Positions 39,289 through 47,433 of a DNA stretch of 64,000 bases are shown here, in pieces (the stretch's first letter is position 1; every line of letters begins with the position of its first letter). Below the pieces are notes generated by a model. That model was not told the DNA's origin, made no database searches, and saw only the letters and a program-made list of their open reading frames with translations. Source of the stretch: Pseudotabrizicola sp051200875 (GTDB lineage Bacteria > Pseudomonadota > Alphaproteobacteria > Rhodobacterales > Rhodobacteraceae); NCBI RefSeq assembly GCF_051200875.1, contig NZ_CP195191.1:1674001-1738000 (forward strand), given 5' to 3'. The translations under genes were made by a program, and so were the position numbers.

Positions 39289-40263
39289 ATGGACGCGAAA
39301 GAACTGGCACAGGGCGTCATTGCGGGGGACCGTCGGTCACTGGCCCGCGCCATCACCCTGGTCGAAAGTGCCCGGGCCGATCATCGCGCCAAAGCCGTTG
39401 AATTGGTTGCCGAAGCGCGTGCGGCAGGACGCCAAGCCCTTCGCATCGGCCTTTCCGGCACGCCGGGTGTTGGGAAATCAACCTTCATCGAAGCCTTTGG
39501 CATGCGCCTTCTGGCCGAGGGCCTGCGCGTGGCCGTGCTGGCGGTTGATCCTTCTTCTGCCCGGTCGGGCGGGTCGATCTTGGGTGACAAGACGCGGATG
39601 GAGCGACTGAGCCGGGAACCTGCCGCCTTTATCCGGCCGTCGCCCAGTCAGGCGCAGATGGGTGGCGTTGCGCGCCGCACGCGTGAGGCGGTTGCCCTGT
39701 GCGAAGCCGCGGGATTTGATGTGGTGCTGATCGAAACCGTAGGGGTTGGCCAATCGGAAACCGTAGTGGCCGAAATCTGCGACCTGTTCCTGTTGCTGCT
39801 GGCCCCGGCAGGCGGCGACGAATTGCAGGGGGTCAAGCGCGGCATCATGGAAATGGCCGACATGATTCTCGTGAACAAGGCCGATGGGGCGCTGAAATCC
39901 ACGGCGACCCGCACCTGTGCAGATTACGCCGGGGCCTTGCGTCTGCTGCGCCGCCGACCGCAAGACCCAGAGGGCTTTCCCAAGGCGATGATGGTGTCAG
40001 CCACGGAAGAAACCGGAATGGCCGAAGCCTGGACGGAAATGCAGTTCTTGGCGCAATGGCGGCGCGACAATGGCCACTGGGAAAGCCGCCGTTCGGCGCA
40101 AGCCAAGCACTGGTTTGCCGAGGAAGTGCGACAAGGCTTGCTGGCAGCCCTGACCCGCGAACCTGCGAAGGGTTCCATGGCAGCCTTGGGTGAGCGGGTA
40201 GCGCAGGGAGACATCTCTCCCGAAGCAGCCGCGGCCGAGATGCTGGCCCTGCTTGGGCGCTGA
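39289..40263 (+). CDS. meaB: Methylmalonyl-CoA mutase-associated GTPase MeaB
   Basis: A 324-residue G3E-type GTPase that loads and protects the B12 cofactor of methylmalonyl-CoA mutase (or ethylmalonyl-CoA mutase of the ethylmalonyl-CoA pathway typical of these bacteria). P-loop GLSGTPGVGKSTFIEAF, AVDPSSARSGGSILGDKTRM, VVLIETVGVGQSETVVAEIC, LLLAPAGGDELQGVKRGIME and VNKADG are the family signatures. ATG 39289 is preferred; GTG 39277 is a possible alternative. Mutase genes are not adjacent. Confidence 0.95.
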   Translation: MDAKELAQGVIAGDRRSLARAITLVESARADHRAKAVELVAEARAAGRQALRIGLSGTPGVGKSTFIEAFGMRLLAEGLRVAVLAVDPSSARSGGSILGDKTRMERLSREPAAFIRPSPSQAQMGGVARRTREAVALCEAAGFDVVLIETVGVGQSETVVAEICDLFLLLLAPAGGDELQGVKRGIMEMADMILVNKADGALKSTATRTCADYAGALRLLRRRPQDPEGFPKAMMVSATEETGMAEAWTEMQFLAQWRRDNGHWESRRSAQAKHWFAEEVRQGLLAALTREPAKGSMAALGERVAQGDISPEAAAAEMLALLGR

Positions 40264-40492
40264 ACCCGGGCCTGTTGCTGCGGCGCAGCTATGCCTTTTA
40301 TGACGAAATTATGGCAGGTTCTTTCTTAAATAGCGCACGAAAGCGTGAAATCCTGCCATTAGCCATGCGCCTGGCGCATGGCAGCTTTGGCGTTTTCCGG
40401 GGTTGATGCTGCGCCGCAGCAGACCCATCTTCATACCAACGGAAAAGGCGGAAAGGCCGCCCGGACCGATCCGAAACGATGAGGAAATGAAA
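40264..40492 (+). promoter_or_regulatory. Palindrome-rich leader of the second DUF1127 gene
   Basis: No gene is seen. The region contains GCTGCG-G-CGCAGC (40276-40288) and its near copy GCTGCG-C-CGCAGC (about 40407-40419), ATGGCAGG/CCTGCCAT arms, and a 21-base perfect palindrome GCCATGCGCC-T-GGCGCATGGC (40364-40384) that could end meaB transcription. The promoter of the DUF1127-sRNA unit should lie here; a TTGATG-N17-CATCTT pair around 40403 is a weak candidate. GAGGAAA at 40481 is the ribosome site. Confidence 0.4.
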
Positions 40493-40708
40493 ATGGCATA
40501 TGTGAACTCTGACCGCGCCGCTGGCATCAATGTGACCGGATGGATGGGCGACGTTCTGGCCAAGTGGAACGAAGCGCGCGAGCGTCGTGCTGTCTATGTC
40601 AAGACGGTGCAAGAACTGCGGGCCATGAGCGACCGCGATCTGGCCGACATCAATCTGGCCCGCGTCCAAATCGAAGATATTGCCCGCGAGGCAGCCTACG
40701 GCAAGTAA
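40493..40708 (+). CDS. DUF1127 small RNA-binding-type protein (CcaF1-like)
   Basis: A 71-residue protein from ATG 40493: MAYVNSDRAAGINVTGWMGD then VLAKWNEARERRAVYVKTVQ, ELRAMSDRDLADINLARVQI and EDIAREAAYGK. The size, DUF1127 core and the sRNA-like double hairpin just after the stop match the CcaF1-CcsR arrangement of R. sphaeroides, where CcaF1 (71 residues as I recall) is an RNA-binding protein produced under stress and involved in maturation of the CcsR sRNAs. Ortholog status is inferred from this synteny. ATG 40487 is a near alternative. Confidence 0.85.
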   Translation: MAYVNSDRAAGINVTGWMGDVLAKWNEARERRAVYVKTVQELRAMSDRDLADINLARVQIEDIAREAAYGK

Positions 40709-40796
40709 GGCACTGGTTTTCCGGCTTCCTCCTCCTCCCTGAAGTCGGAACTAACGACGGCGCTGGGTCCTCCCCCCGGCGCCGTTTTTTCTTTTT
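40709..40796 (+). ncRNA. CcsR-like small RNA with two CUCC-rich loops
   Basis: Directly after the DUF1127 stop, CCGGCTTC (40721-40728) pairs with GAAGTCGG (40741-40748), exposing the 12-base loop CTCCTCCTCCCT, which contains CCTCCTCCC. A second, 10-base stem (40758-40767 with 40775-40784) exposes TCCTCCC and is followed by TTTTTTCTTTTT, a strong intrinsic terminator. Two hairpins displaying anti-Shine-Dalgarno CUCCUCCC-type loops after a DUF1127 gene is the layout of CcsR sRNAs in R. sphaeroides, which occur there as several tandem copies; here I see one. It is probably cut from the DUF1127 mRNA. Confidence 0.82.
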
Positions 40797-40893
40797 CAGG
40801 TCGGTAGCAAAGCGTGATCGCCCACTGGCCTGCCGGGACTTTTGCGCTAACACCAACAGCGCTATAGCTCGCCCTAGATTTGTGAGGGCAGTT

Positions 40894-42096
40894 ATGACTT
40901 TGACTGAAGCAAGACGCGGCCGTTGGGCCGTCGCCGCGATGTTTGCCGCCAATGGATTTGTCATGGGGGCATGGGCGCCGCAAATTCCGCTTCTGTTGCC
41001 CCGCCACCAGATCACCGAATTCACGCTGGGTCTGCTGATCCTTGTTCTTGGCATCGGGGCCGTTGGCGCCATGCTGTTTGCGGGACGCTTGATTGCGCGC
41101 TTTGGTTCCATTCCGGTTTTGCGGGCTTTCGCGCTGTCGATCGCCGTGGCCCTGCCGCTGGTTGTCTTTTCACCGTCCCTTGCGGTTCTGGCGCCGTCGA
41201 TGGCGCTGTTGGGGGCCCTGACCGGTTGCATGGATGTGTCGATGAACGCCAACGCGGTTGAGGTCGAGCGGCGTTTGGGGCGCGCTATCATGTCGTCCTC
41301 GCACGGGTTCTGGAGCCTTGGCGGTTTTGTCGGTGGGTCTTTGGGATCCTGGGTGATCCTTCATTGGGGCTCAGAGACGCAAGCCCTGCTTGTCGCTCTT
41401 TTCTCGGCGGTGATCGTATTGGCGGCGATGCCGTTCCTGCGCGGAGAGCCTGCCGATCGGGCTGTGTCCACCGTGACCGAAGGTGCGCCGAAACAGCGAT
41501 TGTTGCCCCGCGCACCCGGCCTTTGGCTTTTGGGCGTCATGGCGCTGTTCTCGATGGTGCCCGAAGGGGCTGTGCTCGATTGGGCGGCGCTTTATCTGCA
41601 AAAGGAATTGGGGTCTGATGTGTTCCGCTCTGGTCTGGCATTTGCTTTCTTTGCCGGGGCGATGGCGATCATGCGCTTTGCCGGAGATTCCGTGCGAAAC
41701 CGCTTTGGCGCGGTCCGCACCTTGCGGGTGTCCGGGCTTTTGGCAGCAGCCGGGCTTTTGGGCGCGTCGGTCGCGCCGACCGATATGATCGCCGTGATCT
41801 GCTTTGCGGCCTCGGGTCTGGGCGTGGCCAATATGGTGCCGATCATGTTTTCGGCTGCCGGAAACTATCCCGGCTTGTCGTCAGGAACGGCAATTTCCGC
41901 CGTCACGATGGTCGGCTATATGGGCATCCTCGTGGCCCCGGCCTCGATCGGTTTCGTGGCCGAAGCGATTGGGTTCCGTCTGACCTATGCAGCCCTGTCT
42001 TTGCTTTTGATCATCGTGGCCCTGTTGGCAGGGCGCACGGCTGGGGCAGATGGCGTTCATGCTGTGCCGGAGGCCGAGGCGCGGCCAGCGGCTTAG
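40894..42096 (+). CDS. MFS transporter
   Basis: A 400-residue major-facilitator permease with about twelve hydrophobic segments. The N-terminal half shows MFAANGFVMGAWAPQIPLLL, FAGRLIARFGSIPVLRAF (motif-A-like loop) and GALTGCMDVSMNANAVEVER; the latter with SSSHGFWSLGGFVGG places it in the FucP/YbjJ-like inner-membrane group of unknown substrate. ATG 40894 was chosen; the very long frame that starts at 40540 runs through the DUF1127 gene and the sRNA and is rejected. Confidence 0.88.
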   Translation: MTLTEARRGRWAVAAMFAANGFVMGAWAPQIPLLLPRHQITEFTLGLLILVLGIGAVGAMLFAGRLIARFGSIPVLRAFALSIAVALPLVVFSPSLAVLAPSMALLGALTGCMDVSMNANAVEVERRLGRAIMSSSHGFWSLGGFVGGSLGSWVILHWGSETQALLVALFSAVIVLAAMPFLRGEPADRAVSTVTEGAPKQRLLPRAPGLWLLGVMALFSMVPEGAVLDWAALYLQKELGSDVFRSGLAFAFFAGAMAIMRFAGDSVRNRFGAVRTLRVSGLLAAAGLLGASVAPTDMIAVICFAASGLGVANMVPIMFSAAGNYPGLSSGTAISAVTMVGYMGILVAPASIGFVAEAIGFRLTYAALSLLLIIVALLAGRTAGADGVHAVPEAEARPAA

Positions 42097-42105
42097 GCGC
42101 GAACC

Positions 42106-42597
42106 TCAGCCCCCCATATAATCGCCCTTGCCCAATTCAACCCCGTTGTGACGCAGGATGTTGTAGGCGGTGGCGATATGGAAATAGAACTGCGGCAGTG
42201 AATAAAGGTTGAGATAGTTCTCGCCCGTCATGGACACATCCTTGCCGCGGATTTTCAGCGCGATCTTGCGCTGGTCCGCACCTGCATAGGCGGCCGGATC
42301 GAAGCCCGCGATATAGCCCCGGGCGGCCTTGATGCGATCCTGCAACTCGGCAAAGCTGATCTCGGTATCGGGAAAGCTCTTTGGCTCTTCTCCGGCAAGG
42401 CGGGCCGCTGCGCGGGCTGCGAAATCACAAGATAGCTGGACCTGCTTTACAAAGGGGAACATGTCCGGGAACAGCCTGAAGGTCAGCATGGCCTCTGGCT
42501 TTATCCCTTTGACCTCGCAGTGCTTTTCTGCCTTGTCCAAAAGGTGCGAGAGGTTGTTCAGAAACCGGTCGTAGACGACGATTGAGCGCGCGTGCAT
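42106..42597 (-). CDS. DUF1993-domain protein
   Basis: A 163-residue protein from ATG 42597 with GGGGGA as ribosome site. Sequence MHARSIVVYDRFLNNLSHLL, MLTFRLFPDMFPFVKQVQLS and FYFHIATAYNILRHNGVELG match DUF1993, a DinB-like four-helix family of unknown function often with metal-binding histidines. It converges on the MFS gene (9 bases). Confidence 0.88.
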   Translation of the reverse strand: MHARSIVVYDRFLNNLSHLLDKAEKHCEVKGIKPEAMLTFRLFPDMFPFVKQVQLSCDFAARAAARLAGEEPKSFPDTEISFAELQDRIKAARGYIAGFDPAAYAGADQRKIALKIRGKDVSMTGENYLNLYSLPQFYFHIATAYNILRHNGVELGKGDYMGG

Positions 42598-42722
42598 GGC
42601 AATTCCCCCGGGCAATTTGGCTTTGATCTGCCTTTAGTGGTCGACCTTTTCCGAATCCCCGTCAAGTCGTCTCCCCGATCGCCGGTCAGAACGGATTGGC
42701 GCAATTTACTTTGAAGAAAATT

Positions 42723-42790
42723 GCCCGGAGTTCCGAGGAACTCCGGGCCAAAATTCTTGCAAGAATTTTGGCGGTGGCAGAGCCACCGCC
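42723..42790. repeat. Three contiguous perfect hairpins 3' of argF
   Basis: GCCCGGAGTTCC-GA-GGAACTCCGGGC (42723-42748), CCAAAATTCTTG-CAAGAATTTTGG (42748-42771) and GGCGGTGGC-AGA-GCCACCGCC (42770-42790) abut each other with one or two shared bases. The last is 4 bases from the argF stop. Such tandem palindromes act as mRNA 3'-end stabilisers or terminators and belong to extragenic repeat families. A similar triple lies at 55327-55395. Confidence 0.7.
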
Positions 42791-42794
42791 AGGA

Positions 42795-43721
42795 TCACTT
42801 GCCCAAGCACCAGCGCATGATGGCTTTTTGAGCGTGAAGGCGGTTTTCGGCCTCATCAAAGATCACCGAATGCGGGCCATCCATCACCGCGCTCGTCGCC
42901 TCGTCATTGCGGTGGGCGGGCAAGCAATGCATGAAGAGGCTTTCGGGCTTGGCCTTGGACATGAGGTCCTCATTCACCTGATAGGCCCGAAGCTGGTTGT
43001 GGCGGCGTTCCTTGGCGCTTTCCGGATCATGCATGCTGACCCAAGTGTCGGTGACGACAAGATCGGCCCCGGCAACGGCGCGATGCGGATCGCGGTCGAT
43101 CGTGATCGGGCGGCCCTTGGCGGCAGCCCAGTCGATCCAGGCGCGTTCCGGGTCCAGGGTTTCGGGGCCTGTGAAGGTCAGGTCAAAGCCGAATTGTCCG
43201 GCAGCATGGGCAAAGCTTGCAAAGACATTGTTGCCATCGCCGCACCAGACCACCTTCTTATCGGCGATCGGGCCGCGATGTTCCTCATATGTCATGATAT
43301 CAGCCATGATCTGGCAAGGATGGGTGCGGTTGGTCAGGCCATTGATCACTGGAACAGTGGCATGTTCTGCCATTTCTTGAAGTGTTGCTTCTTCAAAGGT
43401 TCGGATCATGATCAGGTCGACATAGCGCGACAGGACGCGCGCCGTGTCAGCGATGGTTTCCCCGTGGCCAAGTTGCATTTCGCGACCCGACAGCACCATG
43501 GTCTCTCCGCCCATCTGGCGCACACCGACGTCAAATGAGACGCGTGTCCGGGTCGAAGGTTTTTCAAAGATCAGCGCGACCATATGGCCTTTCAGGGGCT
43601 GTTCGTCATCGGGCGTACCTTTGGGACGACCATTGCGGGCCGATTTCATTTTTTGGCCCATATCGATCATCTGCCGCAGATCGGCGGCATCGGTGGTGTG
43701 AATATCAAGGAAGTGTTTCAT
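42795..43721 (-). CDS. argF: Ornithine carbamoyltransferase
   Basis: A 308-residue anabolic OTCase making citrulline from ornithine and carbamoyl phosphate. The carbamoyl phosphate motif is EKPSTRTRVSFDVG, then NRTHPCQIMADIMT, the ornithine-binding DTWVSMHDPESAKE and FMHCLPAHRNDEATS. Second gene of argD-argF, separated by a 105-base gap filled by a palindromic repeat; arginine synthesis from acetylornithine runs through both products. Confidence 0.97.
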   Translation of the reverse strand: MKHFLDIHTTDAADLRQMIDMGQKMKSARNGRPKGTPDDEQPLKGHMVALIFEKPSTRTRVSFDVGVRQMGGETMVLSGREMQLGHGETIADTARVLSRYVDLIMIRTFEEATLQEMAEHATVPVINGLTNRTHPCQIMADIMTYEEHRGPIADKKVVWCGDGNNVFASFAHAAGQFGFDLTFTGPETLDPERAWIDWAAAKGRPITIDRDPHRAVAGADLVVTDTWVSMHDPESAKERRHNQLRAYQVNEDLMSKAKPESLFMHCLPAHRNDEATSAVMDGPHSVIFDEAENRLHAQKAIMRWCLGK

Positions 43722-43731
43722 ATCGTTTCAC

Positions 43732-43812
43732 TTTTGGGCTTTGCGAGGCGGGGGCTCTGCCCCCGAAGCGCGGTTTGGCGGGGCCAAACCGCTGTCCCCC
43801 GGGATATTTGAA
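43732..43812 (-). repeat. CAAATATCCCGGGGG-type composite palindromic repeat (copy 1)
   Basis: On the minus strand: TTCAAATATCCCGGGGGACA, then GCGGTTTGGC-CCC-GCCAAACCGC, a GCTTC linker and GGGGGC-AGA-GCCCCC. The same order (core, 10-base-arm palindrome with CCC loop starting GCGG, G/C-rich second hairpin) recurs at 62720-62791. It lies in the argD-argF gap. The conserved core with variable palindrome is typical of extragenic elements in Rhodobacterales. Confidence 0.75.
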
Positions 43813-43826
43813 GACAGAAAAGGACG

Positions 43827-45017
43827 TCAGCCTTGGGTTTCGAGCGCGGTGGCCACGGCATCAAGACGGCGCAGTGCCTCGGTTATATCAGAGTCCGCGA
43901 TGTTCAGGGCAGGCAGAAGGCGCAGGACATTGTCCGCCGCCGCGACCGTCAGGATATGCTGAGCGTAGCCTGCCTTGACCACATCGGTGTTCAGCGCCTT
44001 GCATTTCAGGCCCAGCATCAGACCCTGGCCGCGCACGGCCTCGAACACCGTCGGGTGGCTGGCGACAAGGCCTTCCAGCCCTTGCCGGAATTGGGCCGCT
44101 TTTGCCGAGACGGCATCAAGGAAGGCCGGGTCCGAGACGAGTTCGACGACCTTCGCGCCAATGGCGCAGCCCAGCGGGTTGCCGCCATAGGTCGAGCCAT
44201 GGCTGCCAGCGGTCATGCCGCCCGCAGCGTTCTCGGTCGCGAGCACCGCGCCTAGCGGGAAGCCGCCACCGATGCCTTTGGCGACCATCATGATGTCTGG
44301 GGTGATGCCCGACCATTCATGGGCGAAGAGTTTGCCTGAACGCCCCATGCCGCATTGCACCTCGTCAAAGATCAACAGCGATCCGGTTTGGTCGCAGAGG
44401 TCACGCAGGCCTTTCAGGCACTGGTCGGGGACCGGGCGGATACCGCCTTCGCCCTGAATCGGTTCGATGATCACGGCTGCGGTTTTTTCGGTGATGGCCG
44501 CACGGATGGCGTCATGGCCTTCTGTCGCAGTCGGCCATTTCAGATGGGTGAAGCCGGGCATCAACGGGCCATAGCCCTTGACCATCTTTTCCGACCCAGC
44601 CGCTGCAATCGCCCCGGTTGACCGCCCATGAAAGGCGCCTTCAAAAGCCACGATCTCGATCCGATCCGGCTGGCCTTTTTCGTACCAGTATTTCCGCGCC
44701 ATTTTGATGGCCAATTCTGCGGCCTCGGTTCCCGAATTGGTGAAAAACACCGTGTCGGCAAAGGTCCGGTCGACCAGCATCTCGGCCAGCTTTTGCTGTT
44801 CGGGAATGGTGTAGACATTGGACACATGCCACAGCTTTTGCGCCTGCTCGGTCAGGGTTTGCACCAAAGCCGGATGGGCATGGCCAAGCGCATTCACCGC
44901 GATCCCCGAACCCAGATCGAGATATCGGCTGCCATCCTCGGCCTGAAGCCAGCTGCCTTCGCCGCGCACGAAGGCGATGGGGGCACGGTTATAGGTGGGA
45001 AGAACGGCAGAGATCAT
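43827..45017 (-). CDS. argD: Acetylornithine aminotransferase
   Basis: A 396-residue class III PLP aminotransferase converting N-acetylglutamate semialdehyde to N-acetylornithine (and possibly acting in lysine synthesis). Motifs: YNRAPIAFVRGEGSWLQAED, NSGTEAAELAIKMAR, FHGRSTGA, LIFDEVQCGMGRSGKLFAHE, and the PLP lysine in MMVAKGIGGGFPLGA. First gene of argD-argF. The start is divergent from gcrA. Confidence 0.96.
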   Translation of the reverse strand: MISAVLPTYNRAPIAFVRGEGSWLQAEDGSRYLDLGSGIAVNALGHAHPALVQTLTEQAQKLWHVSNVYTIPEQQKLAEMLVDRTFADTVFFTNSGTEAAELAIKMARKYWYEKGQPDRIEIVAFEGAFHGRSTGAIAAAGSEKMVKGYGPLMPGFTHLKWPTATEGHDAIRAAITEKTAAVIIEPIQGEGGIRPVPDQCLKGLRDLCDQTGSLLIFDEVQCGMGRSGKLFAHEWSGITPDIMMVAKGIGGGFPLGAVLATENAAGGMTAGSHGSTYGGNPLGCAIGAKVVELVSDPAFLDAVSAKAAQFRQGLEGLVASHPTVFEAVRGQGLMLGLKCKALNTDVVKAGYAQHILTVAAADNVLRLLPALNIADSDITEALRRLDAVATALETQG

Positions 45018-45346
45018 GGCATTTGCCTTTCAAAACGGGCTGTCCGGTCGGGTTTGGGCGCTTCTTCGGCCAGAGGCGAAGGAAGGCTTAGCCGTAGCGG
45101 CAGGCCAAGGGGGGTGTCAATGGAAGGGATGTCCGTTTTGCCCCCGGACAGGGGTAACCCATCGCTCAGAAGCGTCGCGTACGTCGGAAAAGGGTGCGCG
45201 TATGGGTCATGGCGTCCGGATAGACCACAACTTGGCACCTTGTAAATGCGATTCTTGGCCTTGGTTCCTTGAACTTCCAGTCTCTGGCTTGTATCCGCTG
45301 CTGTCGCCGTTAAAATAGACGGATCAGCCGGAAAGCGGAGTTTGCC
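45018..45346. promoter_or_regulatory. argD/gcrA divergent region with candidate gcrA promoter
   Basis: A 329-base gap with no supported gene. A TTGTAT hexamer (45289-45294), 16-base spacer and TAAAAT (45311-45316) lie 30 bases before the gcrA ATG and resemble a housekeeping promoter. A GCGGAG ribosome site follows. No CtrA-type TTAA-N7-TTAA site was found here. Confidence 0.5.
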
Positions 45347-45949
45347 ATGTCCTGGACGGATGAGCGCGTCGAGACGCTCAAGCGCATGTGGGCCGAAGGT
45401 CAGTCGGCCAGCCAGATTGCCAAGGAACTGGGCGGGGTGACCCGTAACGCAGTGATTGGCAAGGTCCATCGTCTGGGCCTGTCGAACCGTGTGGGCGGCA
45501 AGGAGGAAGGCGAAAGCGAAAGCCCGGCACCGGCCGCCGCTGCGCCCCGGCCAGAGCCGAAGCCAGCGCCAGAGCCAAAGCCTGAACCCGTTGCCGCTGC
45601 ACGGCCCGCCGTTGAACGGCCTGCTGCCGCAGCAGCACCAGCGTCGAATGTCACGCCTTTGCCGATCCGCAAGGCGATCATCCCGGCGGGCCAGCCGCTC
45701 CCGCCCCAGCCGTCGGCCAATGAGATTTCGCCCGAGGCCTTGGCTTCGGTCCGCGAGGTTGAAAAGCGTGCCCGCAAGCTGAGCCTGATGGAGTTGACCG
45801 AGCGGACCTGCAAATGGCCGATTGGCGACCCGGCAACCGAAGATTTCTGGTTCTGCGGGCTGCCCAGCACGCCCGGCAAGCCCTATTGTGAGGCTCATGT
45901 CGGCGTGGCCTTCCAGCCGATGAGCACGCGGCGCGACCGCCGCCGCTGA
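45347..45949 (+). CDS. gcrA: Cell-cycle regulator GcrA
   Basis: A 200-residue DNA- and sigma70-binding transcription factor of alphaproteobacteria that prefers CcrM-methylated GANTC promoters. The N-terminal HTH is invariant (MSWTDERVETLKRMWAEGQS, ASQIAKELGGVTRNAVIGKV, HRLGLSNR); a proline/alanine-rich linker of about 70 residues follows, and the C-terminal sigma-interacting domain is CKWPIGDPATEDFWFCGLPS with CEAHVGVAFQP. The length is longer than Caulobacter GcrA (173) because of the linker. Followed by a bidirectional terminator. Confidence 0.97.
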   Translation: MSWTDERVETLKRMWAEGQSASQIAKELGGVTRNAVIGKVHRLGLSNRVGGKEEGESESPAPAAAAPRPEPKPAPEPKPEPVAAARPAVERPAAAAAPASNVTPLPIRKAIIPAGQPLPPQPSANEISPEALASVREVEKRARKLSLMELTERTCKWPIGDPATEDFWFCGLPSTPGKPYCEAHVGVAFQPMSTRRDRRR

Positions 45950-45964
45950 GCGCGACAAAGATCG

Positions 45965-45996
45965 AAAAAGGGGCGCCCGTTTCGGCGCCCCTTTTT
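45965..45996. terminator. Bidirectional intrinsic terminator gcrA / fadL
   Basis: AAAAAGGGGCGCC (45965-45977) pairs perfectly with GGCGCCCCTTTTT (45984-45996) around a 6-base loop. The A and T tracts make it functional for gcrA (plus) and the FadL-like gene (minus), whose stop is at 46000. Confidence 0.9.
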
Positions 45997-45999
45997 GTT

Positions 46000-47259
46000 T
46001 CAGAACTTGCGGCTCCAACCGATGGAAACCGAGACCTGATTCATTTTCAACTTCACGCTGCCGCCAGTTGGGCCGAGGGGGGTCATTTCCGGGCCGGTCA
46101 CCGTGTTGCGCGGAACATAGACCACCGAGAAATCCAACCGGTCCCGGTCATTCAACTGCCGGGATCCGCCAAAAGTGAAATGGTCCTGCACGATACCCGG
46201 TGCGATGATGTTCAGCGTGACATCTTCCGGCCCGACGGGGTTGCTGGCATGGGCATAGCCCGCGCGCCAGATCATCTCCGGGCTGGATCGCCATTCGGCC
46301 CCCAGATGGACGACGTTCACATCGTCCCAGCCAAAGCCTGCCCCGCCCTTTGCGCCCAATGGCCCGGCCGAATTGGCATTGCCGATGGCGCCCACGTCTG
46401 AATACCAGATCTTTTGATAGTCCAGCATCACCGTCAGGTCTTGCGTCGCCTTCCACGCCAAACCGGCCGTCACCGTCGCCGGGATGTCGAAATCGCCGCC
46501 ATTTTCAAACAGGCCTGCATATGTCTTGAATTTGGACATGCCGATCTTGGTTTGGCCGGAAAGGCCAAAAGTCAGCTGGTCCGACAGCTTGTATTGCAGA
46601 CCGGCACGCAGGCCAAAACCATAGGACGTGTCGTGGCCCCTGTCGGTCAGGGCAGCCGGGTTCGTTGATATGCCTGCGAAAGCCCCCAACCCGCGCGCCT
46701 CGAACCGTTGCACGGCCAAGGTCGGCGCGATCCCCCAAGACAGGTTGCCGTCCTGCCGGGCATAGGTGGCCGAGAGGAAAAGCTGACTGAGATCAACCCC
46801 TGCCGGACCTCCACAATAGACAGAGCCACAGCCTGCTAGGCCAGCCGGATAGCTGGTGTTCATGCCGCCATTGCCATAGGCGGCAAAGTTCAGCACAGCG
46901 CCGCCGTCAAGCCGATGGTTCAAGGCAAAGTTCGGGATCAGAAACAGATCGCGCCCGCTTTGCACGTTTCCTGAAGGCACGAAGCCCGTCGCCGTCCCTT
47001 CATACCCACGGCGAGGCGCGAAAACCTCGACCCCCATTGAAAGTTCTGTGCCCAAGCCTGCAACCGCAGCCGGGTTCACCGTGGCAGACATCGCGTCAAA
47101 AGCATGGGCGACCCCTGCGCCGCCCTGCGCCCTTTGCACAGGGCCGAAGCCCAAAGCGAAATATCCCTCTGTCGCCAGTGCAGCATCTGGCAGTCCGCCC
47201 AGCGCAAGGCAAAGCACCGCAGCCCCGGCCCGTAGGCCGGATTGAATTGTTCTTGTCAT
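46000..47259 (-). CDS. OmpP1/FadL-family outer membrane transporter
   Basis: A 419-residue outer-membrane beta-barrel: signal peptide MTRTIQSGLRAGAAVLCLAL with cleavage near ALA, then the FadL N-terminal plug signature EGYFALGFGPVQRAQGGAGV and AFDAMSATVNPAAVAGLGTE (the family NPAA motif), many amphipathic strands, and a C-terminal aromatic strand KMNQVSVSIGWSRKF. FadL-type porins take up long-chain fatty acids or hydrophobic compounds. ATG 47259 was chosen by signal peptide; the longer frame is rejected. Confidence 0.92.
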   Translation of the reverse strand: MTRTIQSGLRAGAAVLCLALGGLPDAALATEGYFALGFGPVQRAQGGAGVAHAFDAMSATVNPAAVAGLGTELSMGVEVFAPRRGYEGTATGFVPSGNVQSGRDLFLIPNFALNHRLDGGAVLNFAAYGNGGMNTSYPAGLAGCGSVYCGGPAGVDLSQLFLSATYARQDGNLSWGIAPTLAVQRFEARGLGAFAGISTNPAALTDRGHDTSYGFGLRAGLQYKLSDQLTFGLSGQTKIGMSKFKTYAGLFENGGDFDIPATVTAGLAWKATQDLTVMLDYQKIWYSDVGAIGNANSAGPLGAKGGAGFGWDDVNVVHLGAEWRSSPEMIWRAGYAHASNPVGPEDVTLNIIAPGIVQDHFTFGGSRQLNDRDRLDFSVVYVPRNTVTGPEMTPLGPTGGSVKLKMNQVSVSIGWSRKF

Positions 47260-47433
47260 GTATCGCTCCCTGAAGGCCTTGGGACTGCCGCGCGACAAGG
47301 CGAACCCTGCTCCCCAGGGCGACAGACTTTTCGGCACTGGCCGCCTCCCTGCGGCCAACACCAGAATACATTCTAATAGATGAATTTTATCAAGCGTTTT
47401 TTGAACGTCCGAAAAATTGAACCGATTGACGCC

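Noticed and set aside
40540..40893. N-terminal extension of the MFS frame
   Set aside because: The extension runs through the DUF1127 gene in another frame, the CcsR-like hairpins and an intrinsic terminator; ATG 40894 begins the first transmembrane region properly.
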